Shown here in pieces: positions 56,886 to 64,000 of a DNA stretch of 64,000 bases. The stretch is from Blastocatellia bacterium. GTDB taxonomy: Bacteria; Acidobacteriota; Blastocatellia; UBA7656; JADIYM01. The DNA lies in NCBI GenBank assembly GCA_016705245.1, contig JADIYM010000005.1:186001-250000 (forward strand), read 5' to 3'. Under the pieces are notes generated by a model. That model was not told the origin of the DNA. It ran no database searches and saw only the letters and a list, made by a program, of their open reading frames with translations. Numbering within the stretch: position 1 is the stretch's first letter; every line of letters starts with the position of its first letter. The translations under genes were made by a program, and so were the position numbers.

Positions 56886-59214
56886 ATGGCCGAACACGAC
56901 GACATCGAGGCGCTCCGGCGCGAGAACGCGGCACTCCGCGCGGAACTGACCGCCACCCAGGCGGTTCTCGCCGAGAAGGACGCGCAGCTGCAGCGGATCC
57001 TCAACACGCTCGGCTGGCGGCTGCTGTCGACCTACGGCCGATTCAAGTACGGCGTGCTGCTTCCGGCGCTCGAGAAGCTCCGGCGCCGGTCGCCGGGCGA
57101 ATTGCCGGCGATCGCCGGGGCCCCTGTCGCGTCGCTTGCGCGCGCTCGGCGCGAGATCTCGTACGGCGAGTGGGCGTCGGCGACCGAAGCGGTCCGTTAC
57201 GACCCGGTCCGCGCCAGGCGGCGCGAGGAAGCGATGAAGGCCCGGCCAACCATCTCCGTCATCACGCCGGTCTACGACACATCGGCAGAAGTGCTCGAGG
57301 CGGCGATCCGCTCGGTCCGCGAGCAGTATTATCCGGACTGGGAGCTCTGCCTGTACGACGACGCGTCGCCATCGCCGCACGTCCGGCCGATCCTGGAGTG
57401 GCACGCCGCCGAGGACCCGCGTATCAAGGTCGGCTTCGGAGTTGAGAACGAGGGCATTTCCGGCGCGGCGAATGGGGCGCTCGCGATGGCGACCGGCGAA
57501 TACGTCGCGCTTCTCGATCACGACGACGCGCTGACGCCCGACGCGCTGCTCGAGATGGCCGCGGCGATCGCGGACACCGGCGCCGAAATCCTCTACTCGG
57601 ACGAGGACAAATACGACGCCCGCGGCCGCCGCCACGACCCGTTCTTCAAGCCGGACTGGTCGCCGGACCTCTTCCTCTCGATCATGTATGCGTGCCACCT
57701 GACGGTGATGCGGCGTGAGCTAGTCGAGCGCGTAGGGGGATTCCGAAAGGGCTTCGAGGGCAGCCAGGACTACGACCTCTGGCTGCGGGCCACGGAGCAG
57801 ACCGACCGCATCCATCACGTCCCGATGATTCTCTACCACTGGCGCCAGGTCGCCGGATCGACGGCGGTCGACGTCGGAAACAAGGGTTATGCCCACGAGC
57901 GCTCGAAGCGCGCGATTGCCGAGGCGCTCACGCGGCGCGGCATTGCGGGCACGGTCGGCGACGGTCCCGTTCCGACGTCCTTTCACGTAGTTCGCCACGT
58001 GGTCGACGAGCCGAAGGTATCGGTGCTGATACCGACGCGCGACCGAGTCGACCTTCTCGCCCAGGCGATCGAAGGGATCGAGACGAAGACGGACTACCGG
58101 AACGTAGAGATCGTGATTGTCGACAACGGCAGCATCGAGGACGAAACGCGGCAATACCTCGAATCGACGCGACACCGGGTGATCCGCGACGACCTCCCGT
58201 TCAACTTTTCGCGGCTCAACAATCTTGCGGCGCGCGAGGCGACGGGAGACTTGCTGCTCCTGCTCAACAACGACACCGAGCCGATCTCTCCGGGCTGGAT
58301 GCGCGCGATGGTCGAACACGCGATGCGGCCGGAGGTCGGCGCGGTCGGGGCGAAGCTGTTTTTCCAGAGCGGAAAGGTGCAGCACGCCGGGGTCGTGCTC
58401 GGCATCGGCGGCGTGGCGGGCCACTCCCACAAGTATTTCGCGGGCGACGCGGCCGGTTCGTTCCAGGCGCTGAACATGTTGCGCAACTACAGCGCGGTGA
58501 CGGCGGCGTGCCTGATGTTGCGCAAGTCGGTTTTTGACGAGGTCGGCGGCTTCGACGAAGAGCACCTGGCGGTGGCGTTCAACGACGTGGACTTCTGCCT
58601 GCGGATTCGCGACAAGGGCTACCTGATAGTCTGGACGCCGTATGCGCTCGTGACGCACTACGAGTCGGAGAGCCGCGGGTACGACCTGAATCCGTCGGAG
58701 ATCGACTGATGATCGCGCGGTGGGGCGACGAGCTGCTGCGGGACCCGTATTACAGCCCGAACCTGACGCTCGTGCACGAGGACTTCTCGGTGGACGTGAC
58801 GAAACCCGACGGCGTGCGGGCCGTGGCCGGCACCGGGCGGCGGAAGGTCTCGAGGTCGAGGTTGGCCGAGACCACGTCGCGACGGTGACGTTCCGGTCGG
58901 CGTACGATCGGCTGGCGGGGTTCGGGTTCGAGGTGGCGGATGCAGGGTTGCCGCCGGACTCCCGCGTGCGTGTGGTTGTGAGCGCGTGCGAGGCAGTTGG
59001 AGCGGAGCCGGGGGCCGTCGTGTGCGAAGCTGATGCCCGCATCGGGAGCGCAACGCCTGCCGGCGACCTCTTCGTGCTGCTCGACGCACCGATCCGAGAG
59101 TCGAAGGCAGCGTTCCACATCGAGTTGAGCGTTCAAGATGCTCCCACCGGCTCTGCGATGCGCCTGCGCGCCGCCGCCGAAGCCACCCCCGCCTTCCGTC
59201 TGCTCTACGCCTGA
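56886..59214 (+). CDS. Two-domain GT2 glycosyltransferase, frameshifted near the end
   Basis: The first frame gives 607 residues: an N-terminal coiled coil (ALRRENAALRAELTATQAVL), then two GT-A domains: first with TISVITPVYDTSAEVLEAAI and LLDHDDALTPDALLEM, the second with VSVLIPTRDRVDLLAQAI and LLNNDTEPISPGWMRAM, as in rhamnan-type polymerising transferases. It ends LNPSEID and TGA, but the next bases read MIARWGDELLRDPYYSPNLT in a second frame, the normal continuation. A further shift near 58845 leads to RDHVATVTFRSAYDRLAGFG to the end at 59214. So one indel at 58708 and one near 58845 split one gene. It likely builds a surface glycan. Confidence 0.82.
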
Positions 59215-59230
59215 TCGGCTGGCTTGTCTT

Positions 59231-59301
59231 CGTTTGCGCCTTTGCGCGAACCTCTTCTGACGATCGAAGAGAATCACGCAAAGGCGCAAAGGCGCAAAGG
59301 A
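59231..59301. repeat. Word palindrome, family A, copy A9
   Basis: CGTTTGCGCCTTTGCGC words, GAACCTCTTCTGACGATCGA, complement CACGCAAAGGCGCAAAGGCG. Between the GT2 gene end and mtnA. Confidence 0.92.
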
Positions 59302-59403
59302 TCCGCAGAGTCGCAATGAGAGCCATAAAGCCCCCTTCGTTGCCATCGGCACACCCCTTCGGTAAGATCACGGATCGTTTTCATATCAACTATTGAGGAT
59401 TTC

Positions 59404-60480
59404 ATGATCAAGACCATCGAGTGGACCGACGACGGAGTCGTCATGATCGACCAACGCCTGCTGCCGACCGAAGAGGTCTACCCAATCTTCCGGACTTATG
59501 GAGAGGTCGCCGAGGCGATCAAGGTCATGGTCATCCGCGGAGCTCCCGCCATCGGCGTCGCCGCCGCAATGGGCGTCGCCGTCGGCGCGAAAGCCATCGA
59601 CCCCGCACTCCCGCCTGCGGCCTTCGACGCCGCCCTCGAGCCCGTCTACGAAACGCTCGCCGCCACGCGCCCGACAGCCGTCAACCTCTTCTGGGCCGTC
59701 GACCGCATGCGCCGCGTCGCGCGCGACGCCCGAGCCGCCGGCGCCGACAACGCGACTCTCGTCGCACGCCTCGTCCAAGAGGCGAAGGGCATGCACGGCG
59801 AAGACATCGACGCGAACAAGGCGATGGGCCGCATCGGCGCCGAACTGATGCCCGATGCGGGCACGGTGCTGACGCATTGCAACGCCGGCGCACTTGCGAC
59901 GGCAGGCTACGGTACTGCTCTCGGCGTAATCAGAGCAGCAGTCGAGGCCGGCAAGCGCGTCGCAGTCTACGCCGACGAGACGCGTCCGTTCCTGCAGGGC
60001 GCGCGCCTGACCGCCTGGGAACTGCACAAGGACGACATTCCCGTCACCCTCATCACCGACAACATGGCCGGGCATTTCATGAAGGCCGGGAAGATCGACT
60101 GCGTCGTCGTCGGCTCGGACCGCATCGCCGCCAACGGCGACGTCGCCAACAAGATCGGAACCTATTCGGTCGCGGTGCTCGCCCACGAAAACAACATCCC
60201 GTTCTACGTCGCAGCACCGACGTCGACCGTCGACCTGAACTGCCCGACCGGCGACCAGATTCCGATCGAGGATCGCCCGATCGAGGAGGTCACGACCGTC
60301 GGGCAGCGCGTCCTCGCTCCCGAGGGCATCACGGTCGCGAACCCGGCGTTCGACGTGACGCCGAACCGCTACGTCGCGGCGATCATCACGGAGAAGGGCA
60401 TCGCCCGCGCACCGTACGAGGTCAGCCTGCACGCGCTCGTGCACGGCAGGACCGACAAGGAACAGGCCCACGGCGTATGA
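59404..60480 (+). CDS. mtnA: S-methyl-5-thioribose-1-phosphate isomerase
   Basis: MtnA interconverts methylthioribose-1-P and methylthioribulose-1-P in methionine salvage. 358 residues, normal. MVIRGAPAIGVAAAMGVAVG at the substrate loop, the catalytic cysteine in LTHCNAGALATAGYGTALGV and aspartate in VVGSDRIAANGDVANKIGTY, with VAAPTSTVDL and NPAFDVTPNRYVAAIITEKG at the end. No mtnK, mtnB or mtnN in the window. Its stop overlaps the nagZ-like start (ATGA). Confidence 0.96.
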   Translation: MIKTIEWTDDGVVMIDQRLLPTEEVYPIFRTYGEVAEAIKVMVIRGAPAIGVAAAMGVAVGAKAIDPALPPAAFDAALEPVYETLAATRPTAVNLFWAVDRMRRVARDARAAGADNATLVARLVQEAKGMHGEDIDANKAMGRIGAELMPDAGTVLTHCNAGALATAGYGTALGVIRAAVEAGKRVAVYADETRPFLQGARLTAWELHKDDIPVTLITDNMAGHFMKAGKIDCVVVGSDRIAANGDVANKIGTYSVAVLAHENNIPFYVAAPTSTVDLNCPTGDQIPIEDRPIEEVTTVGQRVLAPEGITVANPAFDVTPNRYVAAIITEKGIARAPYEVSLHALVHGRTDKEQAHGV

Positions 60481-61565
60481 CGATCGAAGAACGCATGGGA
60501 CAGTTTCTGTTCATCGGCATTCCGGGGCCGGCGATCGACAGCGAAACACGGGAGCTGCTCGTTGAAACGCAGCCGGGAGGCGTCATCCTCTTCGCGCGCA
60601 ACCTAGAGTCTGCCGAACAGGTGGCCGATCTCAACGCGCGGGTCCGCACGCTGACACGAATTCAACCGCTCATCAGCATCGACCAGGAGGGCGGTGTCGT
60701 CGACCGACTCAAGGCGATCGGAGAGTCGATGCCGGCCGCTCCGCTGGTCTGTGCGCCGGAGGACGTCAGCCTTACGAACCGTTACGGGGCGCTCGCGGCC
60801 GAAATGCTCCGCGCGCTCGGTTTCAACCTGAACTTCGCGCCGGTGCTCGACCTGGAAGTCCATCCGGATGCCGACAACGCGCTCAAGGGCCGGTACTTCG
60901 GAAAGACGACGGCCGAAGTCGTCCGGTTTGCCGGATCCTACGTCGAGGGGCTTCAGACAGGCGGCGTGCTCGCGTGCGGAAAGCACTTTCCGGGGCTCGG
61001 GGATTCGACCGTCGATTCGCACAAGTCGCTGCCTACCGTGGATCGCCCGGGGGACGTACTTCGCATGCAGGATCTGCTTCCGTATGCGGAGCTGACCACG
61101 CGGCTCAATTCACGGCTCGACGTCATAATGATTGCCCACGCGTGGTTCTCGGCGTTCGACTCGGAGCGGATTCCGGCATCGCTTTCGCCGAGCGTCACGA
61201 CGACCCTTCTGCGCGATGAGATGGAGTTCAAGGGGCTGGCTATCAGCGACGACATGGAAATGGGCGCGATCACCGAGATGGGAGACTTCGGGGAGGCGTG
61301 CGTTCGGGCCATCGAAGCCGGCAACGACCAGATTCTCGTCTGCCAGACGCCTGACAAGGTTCGGGAAGCCCACGAGGCGCTCGTGCGGGCGGCGGAGTCG
61401 GGGCGGATCAGCCCGGCGCGGCGCAAGCGCGGACTGGACCGGATTGCGCGGGTGAAGTCGATGCTCGCGGTGCCGCTGTCGTTCAACGAAGGGACGTGGA
61501 TGCGCGCGCAGGAGAAGCTCGCGGGGTTCACGGCGCAGTTGCAGGCCGCCGGAGCGCATGCGTAA
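60477..61565 (+). CDS. Glycoside hydrolase family 3, beta-N-acetylhexosaminidase (NagZ-like)
   Basis: 362 residues. GH3 NagZ marks: GGVILFARNLESAEQVADLN, ISIDQEGGVVDRLKAI, ACGKHFPGLGDSTVDSHKSL with the catalytic His-Asp dyad, and the nucleophile aspartate in GLAISDDMEMGAI. No signal peptide, as expected for cytoplasmic peptidoglycan recycling by NagZ (GlcNAc-1,6-anhydroMurNAc cleavage). ATG at 60477 overlaps the mtnA stop by 4 bp. Confidence 0.9.
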   Translation: MTIEERMGQFLFIGIPGPAIDSETRELLVETQPGGVILFARNLESAEQVADLNARVRTLTRIQPLISIDQEGGVVDRLKAIGESMPAAPLVCAPEDVSLTNRYGALAAEMLRALGFNLNFAPVLDLEVHPDADNALKGRYFGKTTAEVVRFAGSYVEGLQTGGVLACGKHFPGLGDSTVDSHKSLPTVDRPGDVLRMQDLLPYAELTTRLNSRLDVIMIAHAWFSAFDSERIPASLSPSVTTTLLRDEMEFKGLAISDDMEMGAITEMGDFGEACVRAIEAGNDQILVCQTPDKVREAHEALVRAAESGRISPARRKRGLDRIARVKSMLAVPLSFNEGTWMRAQEKLAGFTAQLQAAGAHA

Positions 61566-61572
61566 GAGCAGT

Positions 61573-61597
61573 TCGCGCAAAGGCGCAAAGGCGCAAT
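61573..61597. repeat. Family A arm, left part of inside-out copy A10
   Basis: TTCGCGCAAAGGCGCAAAGG then CGCAA. With the arm at 61692-61725 it forms a pair facing outward as in A6, separated by 94 bp that hold no gene. Confidence 0.8.
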
Positions 61598-61691
61598 GGT
61601 CAGAATCGGCTGACATGACCGGGTGCTCCGTGACGACGTCGAAACCGATTCGACAATTGCGACCGCTTTTTGTCCTTTCATTTCAGTCTTT

Positions 61692-61725
61692 CTTTGCGCC
61701 TTTGCGCCTCTGCGCGAGGTTCTTT
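61692..61725. repeat. Family A arm, right part of inside-out copy A10
   Basis: CTTTGCGCCTTTGCGCC words, then TCTGCGCGAGG. See the left part at 61573. It ends 20 bp before the SBP start. Confidence 0.8.
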
Positions 61726-61745
61726 TCCCCACGAGTAACGTTTTC

Positions 61746-63500
61746 ATGAGACTGCACGCAATCCTCGCGACGACGCTCGCTTTCGTCCTTTCCGCCTGCA
61801 GCCTCGGCTGCTCCTCCTGCTCCTCGATCACCGGCGGCGACGCCGTCGTGATTGCCGTCGAATCCACCCCGAAGAGCCTCGACCCGCGCCTCGGCTCGAT
61901 CGACTCGGTTTCGGCACGCCTGCACCAGATCGTCTTCGACTCGCTCGTCCGCAAGAACGAGCGCTTCGAGTTCGTCCCGCACCTCGCCGAGAGCTTCACC
62001 CAATCCGAAGACGCCCGCACCTTCACCTTCAAGCTCCGCGCAGGCGTCAAGACGCACACCGGCCGAGACCTGACTTCCTCGGACGTCAAGTTCACCTACG
62101 AAAGCATCGCGTCCCCGGAACTCAAGTCGCCCGTCGCCGCCGCCTTCGCCCGCATCGCCACGATCGAGACCCCGGATCCGCTCACCGTCATATTCCAGTG
62201 CCGCGAACCCTACTACCAGTTGCTAGGCGATCTGGTCGCGATTCCGGTGATGATCGAGTCGCCCGGCAGCGCGCTTCCGGCCGGAACGGGGCCGTTCAGG
62301 ATCCTCGAAGCCGGCGAGCAGACGGTCGAGCTGGAGGCGCACGCGGGATACTTCCTCGGTGCTCCAAAGGTCGCGCGCCTGCGCGTTCGCGTCATTCCCG
62401 ACAACAACACACGCGAGCTCGAGCTCAAGTCCGGCGGCGTGGACCTCGCGATCAACTCCGGTTTTGCGCCCGACACAGTCGCGAAGATGCAGACGGACGC
62501 TGACCTCCAGGTCGTCAACGCGCCGGGATCCAACATCGCGCACATCGGTCTGAACGTGAACGACGAGGTGCTGCGCGACGCCCGGGTCCGCCGAGCGCTC
62601 GCGCACGCGCTCAATCGCGAGCAGGTCATCGCGACGGTCATCGCAGGGACAGGCGCGCGCTGCCGACGCAACATCATGCCGCCCGAGTCGTGGGCGTACG
62701 ACGGCGAGATGGCGCGCACGACCTTCAATCTCGACGAGGCCAAGCGCCTGCTCGACGAATCAGGCCATCCGGATCCCGATGGAGACGGACCGGGACTGCG
62801 GTTCACCATCGGGTTCACCACGACCAACTCCGGCACCGCACCCGCGATCGCCCAGATCGTGCAGGAGCAGTGGAAGCTTGTCGGCGTCGGCGTCAACTCG
62901 GAGCAGTTCGAGCGTGTGACGTTCTTCGACCGGCTCGGGACCGCGAACTTCGACGCGTACTACATCGTCAGCGTCGGCGCGAACCAGACGCCGGACGTCT
63001 TCGCGTGGGCGTATTTCCCGTCGTACTGGGGAACCGACCGCAAGGATCTCGACGCCTCGGCCGCGAAGCTGCGGACGGCCGCGGACGACGCGACGGCTGA
63101 CGCCGCCATCGGCGAGATGACGGTGATCCTTGACCGAAAGGGATATTGCCCATCGGCCGAGCTCGACGGACTGATTGCGAAAGCGAAAGCCCTGTCCGGG
63201 GCGGAGAAGCGGGGCGTGATGCTCGCGGCGTACGACCTGCTGACGTCACGCGGGGCGGGGAACCGGATGCGGTACTGCAATCCGGCGCTCGCCGAAGACA
63301 TCCTCAAGGCCGAGCGCTCGGCGAACCGCGACGAGCAGCTGGCGATCTACAAGCGCATTCAGAAAACCATCGCCGCCGAGCAGCCGCAGATCTACCTCTG
63401 GTACGCGGCCAATGTCATCGTCGCTCGCAAGCGCATCACGAACATCAACATCGACCCATCCGGCGCCTGGTACTTCCTGCAGGGCATCAGCGCGAGCTAG
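61746..63500 (+). CDS. Peptide/nickel ABC transporter substrate-binding lipoprotein (SBP_bac_5)
   Basis: 584 residues. Lipoprotein signal with lipobox LSAC at residues 17-20 and more cysteines following (SLGCSSCSS). The family signature is ESTPKSLDPRLGSIDSVSAR, KLRAGVKTHTGRDLTSSDVK, GTGPFRILEAGEQTVELEAH and VRRALAHALNREQVI. The C-terminal part seems extended: CPSAELDGLIAKAKAL (about 475-490) and CNPALAEDILKAERSA (about 515-530) look like a duplicated helix. Peptide or oligosaccharide uptake; no permease genes lie in the window. Confidence 0.88.
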   Translation: MRLHAILATTLAFVLSACSLGCSSCSSITGGDAVVIAVESTPKSLDPRLGSIDSVSARLHQIVFDSLVRKNERFEFVPHLAESFTQSEDARTFTFKLRAGVKTHTGRDLTSSDVKFTYESIASPELKSPVAAAFARIATIETPDPLTVIFQCREPYYQLLGDLVAIPVMIESPGSALPAGTGPFRILEAGEQTVELEAHAGYFLGAPKVARLRVRVIPDNNTRELELKSGGVDLAINSGFAPDTVAKMQTDADLQVVNAPGSNIAHIGLNVNDEVLRDARVRRALAHALNREQVIATVIAGTGARCRRNIMPPESWAYDGEMARTTFNLDEAKRLLDESGHPDPDGDGPGLRFTIGFTTTNSGTAPAIAQIVQEQWKLVGVGVNSEQFERVTFFDRLGTANFDAYYIVSVGANQTPDVFAWAYFPSYWGTDRKDLDASAAKLRTAADDATADAAIGEMTVILDRKGYCPSAELDGLIAKAKALSGAEKRGVMLAAYDLLTSRGAGNRMRYCNPALAEDILKAERSANRDEQLAIYKRIQKTIAAEQPQIYLWYAANVIVARKRITNINIDPSGAWYFLQGISAS

Positions 63501-63519
63501 TCGGCGAAGGCCACTTAGA

Positions 63520-63556
63520 CGGGGGCCCGGGGGGGGGGGGGGGCGGGGGTCCGGAG
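63520..63556. other. Poly-G tract, possible sequence artefact
   Basis: CGGGGGCCC followed by a run of about 15 G and another GGGGG. Comparable with the longer run at 4862-5004. It lies in the intergenic region between the SBP and yajQ genes. Confidence 0.6.
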
Positions 63557-63601
63557 GGCGTGACGACACCAGGCGCGGGCTGACGGAGAGGCCGACCCGA
63601 G

Positions 63602-63622
63602 CGCTACCGCGCCCGGTACTGA
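63602..63622. repeat. Dispersed repeat family H, copy 2
   Basis: CGCTACCGCGCCCGGTACTGA, one base different from 47055-47075. Confidence 0.6.
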
Positions 63623-63626
63623 TGCC

Positions 63627-64000
63627 TTAGTCGCGCATGTTCACGAACTGCAGCTCGATGTCGAGGTCGCGGCCGCGAAGCTCCTGGATGACTGACTGAA
63701 GGTCGTCGCGGTTCTTGCCGGTCACGCGCACCTGCTCGTCCATGATCTGCGCCTGGACCTTGAGCTTCTTGTCCTTGATGAGCTTGACGATCTCCTTGCC
63801 CTTCTCGGTCGAGATCCCCTCGCGAAGCTTCACGATCTGACGGAACGTGCTGCCGCCCGCCGGCTCGATTTTCCCCGGATCGAACACCTTCGGCGAGATC
63901 TTGCGCTTGATGCCGCGCTCGATGAGCACCTCGTACGCGGCCTTGATCCGATCCTCGGTGGATGACCGCAGAACGAGACCGTCCTCGGTGCGCTCGATCT
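63627..64000 (-). CDS. yajQ: YajQ-family (DUF520) nucleotide-binding protein, 5' end off the window
   Basis: 124 codons of the C-terminal part; the gene runs past base 64000. It reads RIKAAYEVLIERGIKRKISP, KIEPAGGSTFRQIVKLREGI, then AKEIVKLIKD-type GKEIVKLIKDKKLKVQAQIM and KNRDDLQSVIQELRGRDLDI, as in YajQ proteins of about 160 residues. Some members bind cyclic di-GMP and regulate virulence; that has not been shown for all. With the PilZ protein at 33834 this gives two possible c-di-GMP readers in the window. Confidence 0.93.
   Translation of the reverse strand, partial: IERTEDGLVLRSSTEDRIKAAYEVLIERGIKRKISPKVFDPGKIEPAGGSTFRQIVKLREGISTEKGKEIVKLIKDKKLKVQAQIMDEQVRVTGKNRDDLQSVIQELRGRDLDIELQFVNMRD

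Noticed and set aside
59302..59403. SAM-type riboswitch upstream of mtnA
   Set aside because: The 102-bp leader has no visible SAM-I, II or IV core; only palindrome A9 and an AT-rich stretch before the start codon.

Overview
The window is GC-rich (roughly 65 percent) bacterial chromosome with about 53 recognisable genes on both strands and no rRNA, tRNA or CRISPR array that I could find. Envelope genes (KdsC, a HddA-like sugar kinase, an LpxL/HtrB-type acyltransferase, MurA, lipoprotein signal peptides) point to a Gram-negative organism. The mix of GH44 glycosidase, surface repeat proteins, HEAT-cyclophilin fusion and polyol transporter would fit an uncultured soil lineage such as Acidobacteriota, but no marker settles the phylum.

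Layout. 0-5 kb: peroxiredoxin end, redoxin, STAS protein, DUF4870 and JAMM proteins, RlmI, FolK. 4.6-5.8 kb: poly-G/C tracts and a broken alpha/beta hydrolase. 5.8-16.6 kb: AlkC, secreted GH44, hydrolase, an SRPBCC-SDR-epimerase operon, divergent zinc-ribbon and WG-repeat genes, then two truncated genes (pRiA4b-like, Fic). 16.9-22.8 kb: molybdopterin oxidoreductase, HEAT-cyclophilin protein and an inactive-looking M1 peptidase homologue in one operon. 22.8-28.6 kb: a GxxExxY nuclease gene inside a palindromic repeat, then a polyol/sugar ABC importer operon with an SDR, peptidase E and an amidohydrolase remnant. 28.7-43.2 kb: HIT, MurA, coiled-coil protein, NtrC-type regulator, ABC ATPase, PilZ, PsuG, KdsC, YkgJ, acyltransferase, LepA with ROK kinase, DedA, GHMP kinase, MBL hydrolase. 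43.4-53.4 kb: radical SAM, PrmC/RF1/L31, DHH, DUF309, OmpR-type regulator, DUF47/PitA, YihY. 53.6-64 kb: 1086-residue surface protein, GT2, MtnA-NagZ, peptide-binding lipoprotein, YajQ.

The dominant unexplained structure is a set of at least seven unrelated families of long intergenic palindromes (A-G) whose arms are built from degenerate 8-10 bp words. About 28 full or half copies occur, mostly filling the space between stop codons of convergent genes or lying directly after a stop codon. Two are perfect palindromes of 104 and 90 bp. One family C copy carries a complete PD-(D/E)XK GxxExxY gene between its arms, so the short copies may be deletion derivatives of a gene-bearing element. Family C edges supply stop codons to three genes and the first codons of an ABC permease.

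Several conserved genes are split by single-base frameshifts (JAMM, WG-repeat, sugar-binding protein, ABC ATPase, GT2, alpha/beta hydrolase). With the two poly-G tracts this suggests local sequence error as well as possible gene decay. Read those genes as one gene each, with the breakpoints given.
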